Shown here in pieces: positions 17,973-27,270 of a stretch of 46,567 bases of DNA. The translations under genes and the position numbers were made by a program. Within the stretch, counting starts at the first letter, position 1. The number at the start of each line of letters is the position of its first letter. This stretch comes from JBATTK01 sp049670505 (GTDB lineage: Bacteria > Bacteroidota > Bacteroidia > Flavobacteriales > Flavobacteriaceae): positions 1 through 46,567 of the forward strand of contig JBATTK010000028.1 of NCBI GenBank assembly GCA_049670505.1, given 5' to 3'. A model generated the notes under the pieces. It did no database searches. It was not told where the DNA came from and saw only the letters and a program-made list of their open reading frames with translations.

Positions 17973-19172
17973 CTAAAGTTTTCTGTTAATTACGTATCTA
18001 GCTTCTTCTACTTGTGAGGTATCTGCCGACAAGTGTCGCCAGCGGTACCGCTCCGAGAATTGATGTGATTTCCCTTCTATTACGTCGGCTGTCATAGCAC
18101 CTAAAATAGGTGCCATTTTCAGTCCGTGCCCACTTCCTCCTGTACTAACGGACAGTCCTTTGATTTCAGGGTGGTTATCAATCCAAAAATGCCCATCGAG
18201 GGTGTCTATATATAGGCATCTTCTTGTAAAAACAAGGGGGGCATCGACCAGTTCCGGAAATGTCATTTTTAAAAACGACCGCATATCCTTGACCTCTACA
18301 TCGGTAATTTGTCGGTCATCCCTTTCTGGATGGACAGGTTTTCCATTGGAATGTTTTGCTATTTTTACAATGCCCTGTTTTTTTAAGAATGGAAAACCAT
18401 ACCACCCGGAGTTGGATATATCGGCAGTAAATACCGAAAAACGGGGAGGAATAAAATTATCCGGGCGTTGGGGCCTGAGCCAGAAAACAGGATGGCCCGT
18501 AGATTTCATATAAGGTTGTAATTCTGGAAGTAAAAGGGGCGTGTGGGCACCGGCGGCAACCAGTGCATGACCACATTGGAAAGTTTCGCCCTCTTTTGTT
18601 TTTACCGCTGATAACCTTCCATTCGTAACCTTAAAGCTATGGGCAGTTTGTCCTTCATGGATAGTTACTCCCAGTGAACGGGCATAATCCGACAGCTTCT
18701 GTACCGTTAATGCCGAATCCGCATAACCTGCTTTAGCATTAAAATTAGCATCTACATATGCTGCGGTATTTATGGCGGGAAAACGTTCTTTGATACCTTT
18801 CGCATCCATACGATCTGGGGCATAACCTGCTTCTAACAGATGCTGATAACTGTATTTTTCAAAAGTGTGCTTTTCGCTTTCGATATTATCTTTACAAAGC
18901 ATTAAAAAACCAACTTCGTGATAGAGTTTTTCATTAAAAAATTCATTCCAATCATGCCATTTCCCTATGCACAACTCAACCATTTTAAAATATTCCTTGT
19001 CCGATCCGTATTCCATTCGAACGGCCTTGGTTACATCGGTTGAAGCTGCCAAATGATGTGGAATGGTATCCGGATTTATCAATCCTACCTTATGTTTTCT
19101 TATAGCCAATTCTACGGCAGCGGTGATACCGAATATTCCACCACCTACTACTAAAACATCATATTTTTTCAT
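17973..19172 (-). CDS. FAD-dependent amine/amino-acid oxidase, sarcosine-oxidase-like
   Basis: The chosen start gives 399 residues and places the FAD dinucleotide motif VVGGGIFG at 8-15. An ATG 19 codons upstream would overlap the preceding gene and was rejected. The family is DAO (glycine/D-amino-acid oxidase). Near the C-terminus, RRCLYIDTLDGHFWIDNHP (317-335) matches the segment of monomeric sarcosine oxidase whose Cys carries covalent FAD, so Cys319 may be a flavin attachment site. GGSGHGLKMAP (345-355) is the usual FAD/substrate loop. It would oxidise a secondary amine or N-alkyl amino acid; the exact substrate is unknown. It lies 11 bases after the M20 hydrolase gene and 5 bases before the NTF2-like gene. 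Confidence 0.82.
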   Translation of the reverse strand: MKKYDVLVVGGGIFGITAAVELAIRKHKVGLINPDTIPHHLAASTDVTKAVRMEYGSDKEYFKMVELCIGKWHDWNEFFNEKLYHEVGFLMLCKDNIESEKHTFEKYSYQHLLEAGYAPDRMDAKGIKERFPAINTAAYVDANFNAKAGYADSALTVQKLSDYARSLGVTIHEGQTAHSFKVTNGRLSAVKTKEGETFQCGHALVAAGAHTPLLLPELQPYMKSTGHPVFWLRPQRPDNFIPPRFSVFTADISNSGWYGFPFLKKQGIVKIAKHSNGKPVHPERDDRQITDVEVKDMRSFLKMTFPELVDAPLVFTRRCLYIDTLDGHFWIDNHPEIKGLSVSTGGSGHGLKMAPILGAMTADVIEGKSHQFSERYRWRHLSADTSQVEEARYVINRKL

Positions 19173-19183
19173 ACTTATTTTGT

Positions 19184-20362
19184 TTAGTTTTTTGACCAGT
19201 CGGCCAGTTTCCCTAAAAAGGAGAGGCACTTTTTTAATTCGCCGGTCTCCATATACTCATCAACCCCATGGCCTTGTTCCATATTGCCCGGGCCGCATAT
19301 TACGGTATGAAAACCTGCTTCCGAAAATTGTCCCGCCTCAGATGCAAATGATACCGTACCCGTGGATTCATTTCCATTAAGGGAATTCACCAATTCTACT
19401 ACTTCCGAATTTTCAGGAGTATCCAGGCTGGGTACAATGGGAAATTGGGCACTTGTGCTTATCTTAAAATTGTTGGATACTTTTTGTTTCTTTACCATTT
19501 GTTGTTCGCAAAACGACTTAAATGAATCAAGAATTTTTTCAATGGAGTCCAATGGAATATTTCTTACATCCCACTCAAATTCACAATAATCCGCTATGAT
19601 ATTTGCAGCTACCCCACCTTTTATAGTACCAATATGGATGGTAGTGTATGGGGGTTCAAAACGCTTATCAAAACATAGCTCTTCGGTAAATTTGTCCATC
19701 CTACCCAACAACCATTGGATGAGATATGTGGCTTCCTCAATAGCACTTACACTTTTTCTCACTTCTGAACTATGTGCCGGTGAGCAATAAATTTTAGTTT
19801 TAAAAAAGGCTACACCTTTTCCCCCAATTATCATCTTCATTGAGGAAGGTTCCCCCACAATGGCATAATGCGGCTGTTCACTATAGGTCGATTTAATAGC
19901 TGTAATAAGGGAAGGTCCGGCCAAACAGCCCACTTCTTCATCATAGGAAAAAGCCAGGTAAATGGGTTTTTTCAGAAGCGACCCTTTAAAGTAAGGAAGC
20001 ATTGCCAGGCAACATGCTAAAAATCCCTTCATATCCGTAGTTCCTCTTCCATACAATTTTTCACCGTCCCGTGTCATTTTGAAATCGGGCCTCGTCCAAG
20101 TTTGCCCTTTGGTGGGCACCACATCCATATGTCCGGATAAAATAAGACCTCCATCTACGCTTGGACCAATGCGGCAATGTATGGCTACTTTGTCTCCTGA
20201 TGTGTTGACCACTTTATGATATTCAATATGGTTATCCTCAAGCACCTTCATGATATATGCTGCTATGGATAAGTTACTATGACCCCCTAACACCGGGAAC
20301 GCAACCAAATCGCTCAAAATAGAAATAGCGCTATCGATATGTTTTTCAGGGTTTTCCATCAT
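19184..20362 (-). CDS. M20-family deacylase/peptidase, ArgE-like
   Basis: This is an ArgE/DapE/CPG2-type metallohydrolase of about 392 residues. In this numbering the metal ligands are SGHMDVVP (His78, Asp80), GRGTTDMKG (Asp110) and the catalytic Glu in YDEEVGC (Glu142/143), with GEPSSM following. It is closest in pattern to N-acetylornithine deacetylase and would remove an acyl group from an N-acyl amino acid. The start is uncertain. ATGs at 20362 and 20359 avoid overlap with the transporter gene, while 20392 would overlap it by 20 bases. It is second in the operon after the sodium-coupled transporter, which suggests it processes the imported compound. There is no ArgBCDF gene nearby, so arginine synthesis is unlikely. 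Confidence 0.85.
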   Translation of the reverse strand: MMENPEKHIDSAISILSDLVAFPVLGGHSNLSIAAYIMKVLEDNHIEYHKVVNTSGDKVAIHCRIGPSVDGGLILSGHMDVVPTKGQTWTRPDFKMTRDGEKLYGRGTTDMKGFLACCLAMLPYFKGSLLKKPIYLAFSYDEEVGCLAGPSLITAIKSTYSEQPHYAIVGEPSSMKMIIGGKGVAFFKTKIYCSPAHSSEVRKSVSAIEEATYLIQWLLGRMDKFTEELCFDKRFEPPYTTIHIGTIKGGVAANIIADYCEFEWDVRNIPLDSIEKILDSFKSFCEQQMVKKQKVSNNFKISTSAQFPIVPSLDTPENSEVVELVNSLNGNESTGTVSFASEAGQFSEAGFHTVICGPGNMEQGHGVDEYMETGELKKCLSFLGKLADWSKN

Positions 20363-20372
20363 AATCGTTCCA

Positions 20373-21707
20373 TTAGGTGTTGAACAAACCATTACATAAA
20401 ATAATGATAAGTGTAAGGGGCAATAGCCCTATTAATATAAGCTTCCAATAGCCTCTTATTTTTAAGGTCCCATTTCCATTTAGTAACTGTGATCTAAGAC
20501 GATCATAGCCTATTACATACCCTGCAAAAAGAACAGTTAGTAATCCTCCCAAAGGCAACAATATGGTACTGGTGAGATAGTCCAATAAACCAAAGACGGT
20601 TTTTCCAAACAATTGAAATGGATGATCGGCGTATGAAAAGACAACCGGTATTGAGATGAATGAAATACAAGCCGTTACCAGTAATAAAGCCTTCATATTC
20701 GATAAGTTATACTTGTCTTGAAAGCTATCCTTTAGTCCTTGTATGCAGGAGATTAACGAGGTAAAACCTGCTAAAAATAATAAGAGAAAAAAAATAGCTC
20801 CCACCGCCCATCCGTACTCCAGATTATTAAAAACGGAGGTCATTGTGACAAAAATCAGATTGGGACCGGAATCGGGCATTAGATCGAAACTGAAGATAAC
20901 AGGGAAAAGCATTAGGCCGGACAGCAATGCGAAAAAAGTATCCGCAAGTACAATCCATATAGTACTATTTATTAAATTTTCCTTTTCATTGGTATAACTG
21001 CCAAATACGAATGCCACGGCCATACCTACCCCAATAGAAAAGAAGAGCTGCCCCACGGCAATCATAATAACCTGAAAGTTGATCTTTGAAAAATCCGGGG
21101 ATAAAAGCCATCGATAGCCTTCAAGAGCCCCATCTAAAGTAGAAGCCCAAATGGATAGACCAATGATCATACCGATCAGTCCAAACATCATTCCCTTGGA
21201 ATAGCGCTCCAAACCAGCTTTCAGTCCCTGGCTCACTACAAAAAATGCTGTTATCATGATGCCCGCTATAACAATCATGACTTTTTTCAAATTTGATGCA
21301 ACGGTATCAAAATGCCCTGAAACACCGGCAACCTGGAGTTTTGAAATCTCACCGGATAGGCACTCCCAAAGATATATAGCAATCCATGCCATGATCATAA
21401 CATAGAATCCCATGATGAAGAGACACGATACTGCACCCAGCCATCCTATACCATTCCAAAAAGGTTTTTTGCCTAGCTTTCCAAAACCAAGTAATATCGT
21501 TGTCCCGGACATTCGGCCCAGAGCCATTTCAATGGTCAAAATGGGAATACCGATCAAGACGATCAAGATGAGATAGACCAACAAGAAAGCACCACCACCA
21601 CCTTCGCCAACAACATAAGGAAAACGCCAAACGTTACCCAACCCTATGGCAAATGCAGAGGTTGTTATGATAAAGGAAAATTTATTACTCCATCGATTGT
21701 TCGACAT
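20373..21707 (-). CDS. Sodium-dependent transporter, NSS/SNF family
   Basis: The protein has 444 residues with 11-12 hydrophobic segments. The N-terminus (SFIITTSAFAIGLGNVWRFPYVVGEGGGGAFLLVYLI) carries the LeuT-type unwound TM1 with the GLGNVWRFPY signature. GQLFFSIGVGMAVAFVFGSY is the TM6 region that forms the substrate site. NSS proteins take up amino acids or related amines with sodium at the inner membrane. It is the first gene of the minus-strand operon, 244 bases from the divergent RpiR-like regulator. The downstream deacylase and flavoenzyme suggest an N-acyl or N-alkyl amino acid as substrate, which is an inference from context. Confidence 0.9.
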   Translation of the reverse strand: MSNNRWSNKFSFIITTSAFAIGLGNVWRFPYVVGEGGGGAFLLVYLILIVLIGIPILTIEMALGRMSGTTILLGFGKLGKKPFWNGIGWLGAVSCLFIMGFYVMIMAWIAIYLWECLSGEISKLQVAGVSGHFDTVASNLKKVMIVIAGIMITAFFVVSQGLKAGLERYSKGMMFGLIGMIIGLSIWASTLDGALEGYRWLLSPDFSKINFQVIMIAVGQLFFSIGVGMAVAFVFGSYTNEKENLINSTIWIVLADTFFALLSGLMLFPVIFSFDLMPDSGPNLIFVTMTSVFNNLEYGWAVGAIFFLLLFLAGFTSLISCIQGLKDSFQDKYNLSNMKALLLVTACISFISIPVVFSYADHPFQLFGKTVFGLLDYLTSTILLPLGGLLTVLFAGYVIGYDRLRSQLLNGNGTLKIRGYWKLILIGLLPLTLIIILCNGLFNT

Positions 21708-21856
21708 GCTCTCGTAAGTATATTATGACTGTAAAAGACTTCTTCTCTGGTCAATTGACATAAACGGTTCAACCAAAAGGGCAAAACATGGAAAAAGGGT
21801 ATCGAAGATCACCCATATTGTCAATTAGATAGAATGAATATACAAAAAAATGGATA

Positions 21857-21893
21857 ATTGCAATACTAAAATTGCTATTTTTGAAAAAGCAAT
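21857..21893. promoter_or_regulatory. ATTGC/GCAAT half-site cluster in divergent promoter region
   Basis: The region between the divergent transporter and RpiR genes carries a perfect palindrome ATTGCAAT (21857-21864), then ATTGC (21871-21875) and GCAAT (21889-21893). The last two form an inverted pair closed by T5 and A5. Inside it, TATTTTTG (21876-21883) matches the Bacteroidota -7 consensus TAnnTTTG for the plus-strand regulator gene, though the nearest TTG is only 15 bases upstream, shorter than usual. A regulator operator overlapping the promoter is a reasonable inference. Confidence 0.4.
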
Positions 21894-21951
21894 ATTTTTA
21901 TTGTATAATTATTGCCGGCCATAGTGTTTAAATATTTTGTTTCTTGCGATT

Positions 21952-22800
21952 ATGAAAACAACGAACGATATAGACTTGTCAAAGCTTTCAAAGAAAAGAA
22001 GACTGGTAATCCAATATGCTTTGGACTATCCTGACAAAGTGGTCTTGATGCGTATGGAGGATCTTGGTGACAAATTAGGTGTCAATCCCGCAACTATCGT
22101 AAAGGCCTGCAAAGCTATTGGCCTTAACGGTTTTTATGAACTTAAGGAACTTTTGAAGGAAGAAGTGCAGCTTACAAGGGTAGATTCCGTTTTTAGTGGC
22201 ATGATCAAAGAGGTGCGAGCGCATTCAAATCCTCAAAAAGTTGCTCAAGATGCTATACTTGGTGATATCATGATGCTTCAAAAGACATATGATACAATCA
22301 ACTTTGAAGTAATAGAAAGAATTGCAAATACCATAATTGGTTCAAATCGGACCTACATCATTGGATTGGGTCACATTGGTTTGGTAGCCAATTATATGGA
22401 GCGGATATGTAGATCTGCAGTCCCTCAAATTCATGCAAGTACCGAATATCATGGAGAACTTTTCCTAAATATGGCTCATTTTTCTAAAGGCGATGTGGTT
22501 ATAGGTATATGTTTGGACAAGTGTCAGCATCAAACCATAAATGCTTTACAACTGGCAAAAGAAAAAAAAGCCACCACTATTTCATTAGTGGATAGTGAAC
22601 TATCCCCATTGATTCCATATAGTGATTGTTACACGACCATCAACAGTTCAAACAGCTTTTATTTTGGCAGTATGGTGGGTGCTTTTTGTTTGGTAAATGC
22701 CATTTTTTACAGTATAGCCAATATTTTGAAGCCAGAAACAGTATCACATTTTAAGTTTTTTAGAAATATGTCCGAAAAGGAAAATGTATATAAAATTTAA
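21952..22800 (+). CDS. RpiR/MurR-family transcriptional regulator
   Basis: The ATG at 21952 gives 282 residues. An ATG 5 codons upstream (21937) is possible but adds no family sequence. Residues 1-75 form the RpiR-type helix-turn-helix (LSKKRRLVIQYALDYPDKVVLMRMEDLGDKLGVNPATIVKACKAIGLNGFYELK). Residues about 120-260 form a SIS sugar-phosphate/ligand domain (TYIIGLGHIGLVANYMERIC, then GDVVIGICLDKCQHQTINALQLAKEKKATTISLVDS). RpiR proteins usually sense sugar phosphates. This one diverges from the NSS-transporter operon and is the closest DNA-binding regulator to the entire minus-strand run, so it probably controls that operon. Confidence 0.85.
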   Translation: MKTTNDIDLSKLSKKRRLVIQYALDYPDKVVLMRMEDLGDKLGVNPATIVKACKAIGLNGFYELKELLKEEVQLTRVDSVFSGMIKEVRAHSNPQKVAQDAILGDIMMLQKTYDTINFEVIERIANTIIGSNRTYIIGLGHIGLVANYMERICRSAVPQIHASTEYHGELFLNMAHFSKGDVVIGICLDKCQHQTINALQLAKEKKATTISLVDSELSPLIPYSDCYTTINSSNSFYFGSMVGAFCLVNAIFYSIANILKPETVSHFKFFRNMSEKENVYKI

Positions 22801-22919
22801 TTCTAGACCGAAATGGGGGAACCATTTTTTAAAACCTAACTACATTGTCGGAAGCAAGAAAAAAGAGCATATAAGTTTTAAAATGGTAATGTGGGGGAAG
22901 GTCTGATATTAGATTCTTT

Positions 22920-22934
22920 TTCTTGGAACAAGAA
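22920..22934. repeat. Short inverted repeat upstream of DUF2911 gene
   Basis: TTCTTG and CAAGAA form a perfect 6-base inverted repeat with a 3-base GAA spacer, preceded by a T run and followed by GAATTTTT. It lies 120 bases after the RpiR-like stop and 68 bases before the next ATG. It could be a weak terminator for the regulator or a small operator; neither is established. Confidence 0.25.
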
Positions 22935-23002
22935 GAATTTTTCCAATCTCTTTGAGGCAATATTATAAAATCATCCTGAAACACATATAAATCAATTTCT
23001 AA

Positions 23003-24058
23003 ATGAAAAATCATCTATTAAGTACAGTGATGTTGGTCCTCTTACTTTTTGCTATAAAAGTAAACGCGCAGCACTTTAATATTCACAATCCGATCACCTT
23101 ACCGGATAAAAGTCAACAATCAGTAGTTACGCAACGTATCGGATATACGGAGATTACCATAAATTATCACAGCCCTGGAACTAAAGACAGGGTTATCTGG
23201 GGGAAAATTGTTCCCTATGGCAAAATATGGCGAGCGGGGGCCAATGAAAATACCGTTTTTACAATAACCCATGATGTTGAAATAGAAGGGAAGAAATTGG
23301 CTGCCGGAAGTTACGGTCTGCACCTTCTTCCGGAAGAGCATCAATGGACATTTATTTTTTCAAAAGACCATACCTCATGGGGAAGCTATTTTTACAATGA
23401 ACAAGAAGATGCTTTGCGAGTGAAAGTGCCTCTTCAAGATGCTCTTGAACCAAGGGAATGGATGAGTTTTGACTTTGTTAAACGTGAACGGGATGCCACC
23501 TCTATTGTTTTAAGCTGGGCAAATAAACGGGCCGAATTGAACTTAACGCTAGACATTGATGAAATAGCGCTAGATAATATTAGAAAGCAGCTACGTTCCG
23601 ATGCATATTGGGAATGGTTTAGCTGGTGTCAAGCAGCTGATTATTGTGCAGAATATAAAATAAACACGGAAGAAGCCCTAGGATGGATCGAACAATCTAT
23701 AGAACTTGAGGAGAATTTCTCCAATTGGGATGTAAAAGCAAAATTGTTAAAACAACTTGGTGATGAAAAAGCTGCTGAAGAAGCTATACAAAGAGCCATA
23801 GAAGTAGGAGATGAAATCTATTTGGAACGATATGGCCGTAGATTTCTAAATCAAAAGGATTTTGGGCAGGCAGAGTTTATTTTTAGACAGGCACTAAAGA
23901 AAAACAACACCTATTGGCGTGCACATTTCAACAGGGGTAACGCTTTGAAAGGTTTGGGGAAAAAGAAAGAAGCCCTCAAAGCCTTTGAAGCCGCCCTCAA
24001 GAATGCTCCCTTGGATAAAAAATCAGAAATACAAAAAAACTTAAGTTCCATTGAATAA
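23003..24058 (+). CDS. DUF2911 protein with C-terminal TPR repeats, exported
   Basis: The 351-residue protein has a signal peptide (MKNHLLSTVMLVLLLFAIKVNAQ). Residues about 40-170 match the DUF2911 pattern common in Bacteroidota: VVTQRIGYTEITINYHSP, VWGKIVPYGKIWRAGANENT (here IWGK...), GKKLAAGSYGLHLLP and WTFIFSKDHTSWGSYFYN. The C-terminal half contains helical TPR-like repeats, including YWRAHFNRGNALKGLGKKKEALKAFEAALKN. It is probably periplasmic. The function of DUF2911 is not known. It stands alone, with 202 bases before it and a convergent small gene after it. Confidence 0.85.
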   Translation: MKNHLLSTVMLVLLLFAIKVNAQHFNIHNPITLPDKSQQSVVTQRIGYTEITINYHSPGTKDRVIWGKIVPYGKIWRAGANENTVFTITHDVEIEGKKLAAGSYGLHLLPEEHQWTFIFSKDHTSWGSYFYNEQEDALRVKVPLQDALEPREWMSFDFVKRERDATSIVLSWANKRAELNLTLDIDEIALDNIRKQLRSDAYWEWFSWCQAADYCAEYKINTEEALGWIEQSIELEENFSNWDVKAKLLKQLGDEKAAEEAIQRAIEVGDEIYLERYGRRFLNQKDFGQAEFIFRQALKKNNTYWRAHFNRGNALKGLGKKKEALKAFEAALKNAPLDKKSEIQKNLSSIE

Positions 24059-24271
24059 GATTCAGGACTATTATCGGTAAGGCCATAGTTTTTGTCGGCT
24101 AATTTTAAAATTTTGGCAATCTTTCGTTATTAGGTTTGCTATATATCCAGAAAACTGGAAGGGGCCATAGTACTTACTTGGTTAAAAGTAGGACTATACT
24201 AAAAGAGCTTTGCATACCTGATTATGCAATTCTTATGTTGAGTTGTTATACAAGGGCCCGTTAACACTAAT

Positions 24272-24694
24272 CTATTCTTTATTTCTTGCTTTAAACTGGA
24301 CCACTACTTTGGGGTTTATCCGTAAAATACTATTCACAAAACCTGCTTTATCCTTCGGGGAAATTATCACACTTTTATAACTGTCATAAATAATTTGGAG
24401 CCTGTCCAAAGAGGGTGCCGGTGAACTTACAATACTATTAGTTTCCGATATTAATCGGATTAGATGTATATCTATTTTCTTGTTTATTATAAAGCTCGAT
24501 TTTACGATCAGGTAATTTCCCTTGATGATATAATTTGTGGAAAAAAATATATGAAGAATAAAAACAATCAGGAATAAATTAATAGCTATCCCACTCCAGA
24601 TTGGGGGAGAAATCATTGGAATGGTCGTTCCTACCAATATAACCACTACTAAAATTAGTAAACCGTAACTGATTTTCGACGGATATTTCTTCAT
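24272..24694 (-). CDS. Small membrane protein with bacterial PH-like domain
   Basis: The 140-residue protein starts with two hydrophobic segments (residues about 9-28 and 33-50). A soluble beta-rich region with the pattern of the YyaB-like bacterial PH domain follows: NYIIKGNYLIVKSSFIINKKIDIHLIRLISETNSIVSSPAPSLDRLQIIYD, then VIISPKDKAGFVNSILRINP. Proteins of this kind are common in Flavobacteriia and remain uncharacterised. No operon partner is visible; it converges with the DUF2911 gene across 213 bases that hold nothing recognisable. Confidence 0.7.
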   Translation of the reverse strand: MKKYPSKISYGLLILVVVILVGTTIPMISPPIWSGIAINLFLIVFILHIFFSTNYIIKGNYLIVKSSFIINKKIDIHLIRLISETNSIVSSPAPSLDRLQIIYDSYKSVIISPKDKAGFVNSILRINPKVVVQFKARNKE

Positions 24695-25527
24695 CGCTTA
24701 TTTATACCTTAATCGGGTTTTATAAGAATCCAAACACCTTCGACATCTAAAAACACCACTGTCACGGATATCCATAAAAGATGTAAGTTGTTCGGATCAG
24801 ATATAAAACAGCCTAATTTACTTCTCCCCTTCCCCATCGCAATTTTGTTTTTAAGAAATATAAGCTATTAACGTTACTTTGGCAAGGTGTTATTCTGCCC
24901 ATGGGTTTCTTAAAAGCGTAGCTCCAAATCTTAACATGACTTGCCTGCACCGGAAACTGTATCGTTTTCATCGAGTTCCCGCATATAATCGTGCAATAAA
25001 AACAACAACAAATTAGTTCAATAGCGCCTATTTTCGTTTAGGCGTACCGAAGATACCTTTGACCGATGGATGGATACCCTGAACGACATTTTTTCACTAC
25101 AGATAGGATTAATGGCAGTTTTGTGCTAAATAAATGCCTATGAAAACCTTACGCACAATCCTTCAAAAAGAATTCACCAGGAACAATTTAATTGCTGCTA
25201 TTAGCTGTTTAATCCTTTCGATTTCTATTTTCTTTATTATGGGCATAACGAACAGATAAATTTAGAAACAAAGCTTTAGTTATTCTCTTACCCATCGCCA
25301 CCATCATTATCCCGGAAAATACCAGCAGAGATTTTGATCAACGATCATGAGTTGGTTTCCTAGCAAATCTTGATGCCGATTGTTTTTTGCCCATATTATT
25401 AGGGCCAAGGCTTGATCAAAGATTCATTATAATCTATGCATCCGGAAGATTCTTATTAAAAACGTTCCGTGCTGGCAAAATAAAATCTTTTTATTGCGTT
25501 ATTTGTAAAGCACCTAACGTCATATAA
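24695..25527. other. Gene-poor, apparently decayed stretch
   Basis: No intact gene was found in these 833 bases on either strand. There is a 39-codon open frame at 25140-25259 beginning MKTLRTILQKEFTRNN and ending in a hydrophobic stretch, resembling the start of an ABC-2 type permease. A shifted frame about 25250-25345 reads NKALVILLPIATIIIP, which could continue such a protein after frameshifts. A 6-base inverted repeat (CGCCTA 25025-25030, TAGGCG 25039-25044) is also present. The best reading is remnants of a deleted transport gene in front of the orphan SusD-like gene. The identity of the remnant is weakly supported. Confidence 0.35.
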
Positions 25528-27270
25528 ATGAAAACAAAAATAGCTCTCCTTGTAATTATCCTAAGTACTTTGATAAGCTGCTCCAATGATGACAAACCTG
25601 AAGAGGAAATCACGGGAAACCTAGAAGTTTTTGTGATTTCCTCTACTAATGAACCCATTGAAGGGGCCATTGTAACAACAATACCGGAAACACAGCAATT
25701 AACCACCGGAACAACTGGAAGCGTTACCTTTACTACTATTGAAGCCGGTGAGTATGAAGTATCCGCTTTGCTGCCCGCATTTATATTACCATCAACAAAA
25801 ACCGTTACCGTTGTAGCCGGCAAAACTACAACCGTGGAACTTTCGGTAGGTCCCGATCCCATTGAACCGATTCCCTTGGATATTGATCTGCTGTTAAAAG
25901 ATTGTTACCATAGTTTAAAAGGGACAAATTTATTTGATGCTACAGGGTATCCCTTCTATTGGGGAACTATTGGGGCCGATGTGCTGTACAACAACCCTAG
26001 CATATTTTCAAACATAAGTAACTTGGATTCCTACGAAATAACTCCCAATGACAAAATAATTGTGGATGTGTGGACCGACCACTATAGAGCTATCCGTAAA
26101 ACAAATATCGGGATTGAAGCCATAGAAAACTCCGACTACACTTCAGAACAAGGAATTGACGAAAATGTAGTTCTGGGCGAACTTCGATTTCTAAGGGCAC
26201 TACTTTATTTTAATCTTGTTAAAGTGTACGGTAATCCAGTATTGGTAACCACCGCACAAACAAATCTGGACAACCCTCCCAGTTTAGTGCAAGACCAATT
26301 GAAAGTTTATGAACTTATAGAAGAAGATTTGATTTTTGCGGAAAGTAATCTTACGTCATCCACACCCTCCAACCGGGCATCGATTGCAGCTGCGCAGGCG
26401 TTACTTGGAAAAGTTTACTTACAAATGGCAGGATTTCCACTATCGCAAAATGATAAATATACCAAGGCTTTAGAGCAATTTAAAAAGTTAGAAGGGTTAT
26501 ACTCCCTGGAAACCAATTATGCGGATGTTTTCAGTTTGGAGAACGAAACAAGCGATAACGAAGTGATTTTCAGGGTTGATTTCGATTCCAATAATGGTAC
26601 AGGTGGAAATTATGGGGTCTTTTGGGGGCCTTTAGGAGTAGCTCAACAAGATAATCTATGGCTAGTTCCCGGATTTCCGGAAAGCTATTTTGAAACGCCC
26701 GGCGAGGTAACGAGCCCCGTAACATTTCCCATAAATGTGCAGGACAGCAGATTTTTTCAGAACGTGGCCACATTCTCCTTTGAGAATAACGTTTCCAAGG
26801 ATGAAGAAGAAATTAGTAATTGGAGGTCTTATAAATTCAGAAAGGATGTATCATTACCGATAAATCCAAACGAAGAGTCTTTCGATTTTCCCTATTTGAG
26901 GTATGCAGATGTGCTATTGCTATTGGCCGAGGCTGAAAATGCTATCAATGGACCTACCGCTCTTGCATATAATGCCGTTAATGAAGTAAGGAGAAGAGCT
27001 TTTGGAAATACTGACAAGGATCTGCCCCTTGGACTAAGCCAACAACAGTTTTTAGATGTCATACTAGAAGAAAGACGGCTTGAACTGTGCTATGAAGGTG
27101 CTAGAAAAGACGATTTGATCAGAACACAACAATTACAAGCTGTTATCGACATTTTTAATCAAAACAACCCTCAAAATAGCAAGAACTTTCAGCCTCATGA
27201 ATATATCTGGCCAATTCCCCAAATTGAAATAAACTCTAATCCCGATGTTGTTCAAAACCCTGGATACTGA
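25528..27270 (+). CDS. SusD-like lipoprotein with extra N-terminal beta-sandwich domain, orphan
   Basis: The protein has 580 residues and a lipoprotein signal ending at Cys18 (LISC). Residues about 29-112 form a carboxypeptidase-regulatory/Ig-like domain (GNLEVFVISSTNEPIEGAIVTTIPETQ, then GSVTFTTIEAGEYEVSALLP). A linker follows, then a SusD/RagB fold from about 118: VLGELRFLRALLYFNLVKVYGNPVLV, LLGKVYLQMAG, YLRYADVLLLLAEAENAI and EERRLELCYEGARKDDLIR. SusD proteins are glycan-binding lids for SusC, but no SusC lies on either side. The upstream region looks decayed and the downstream region is the eCIS operon. The extra N-terminal domain is not part of a usual SusD. It may have lost its partner or act alone on the cell surface. 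Confidence 0.85.
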   Translation: MKTKIALLVIILSTLISCSNDDKPEEEITGNLEVFVISSTNEPIEGAIVTTIPETQQLTTGTTGSVTFTTIEAGEYEVSALLPAFILPSTKTVTVVAGKTTTVELSVGPDPIEPIPLDIDLLLKDCYHSLKGTNLFDATGYPFYWGTIGADVLYNNPSIFSNISNLDSYEITPNDKIIVDVWTDHYRAIRKTNIGIEAIENSDYTSEQGIDENVVLGELRFLRALLYFNLVKVYGNPVLVTTAQTNLDNPPSLVQDQLKVYELIEEDLIFAESNLTSSTPSNRASIAAAQALLGKVYLQMAGFPLSQNDKYTKALEQFKKLEGLYSLETNYADVFSLENETSDNEVIFRVDFDSNNGTGGNYGVFWGPLGVAQQDNLWLVPGFPESYFETPGEVTSPVTFPINVQDSRFFQNVATFSFENNVSKDEEEISNWRSYKFRKDVSLPINPNEESFDFPYLRYADVLLLLAEAENAINGPTALAYNAVNEVRRRAFGNTDKDLPLGLSQQQFLDVILEERRLELCYEGARKDDLIRTQQLQAVIDIFNQNNPQNSKNFQPHEYIWPIPQIEINSNPDVVQNPGY

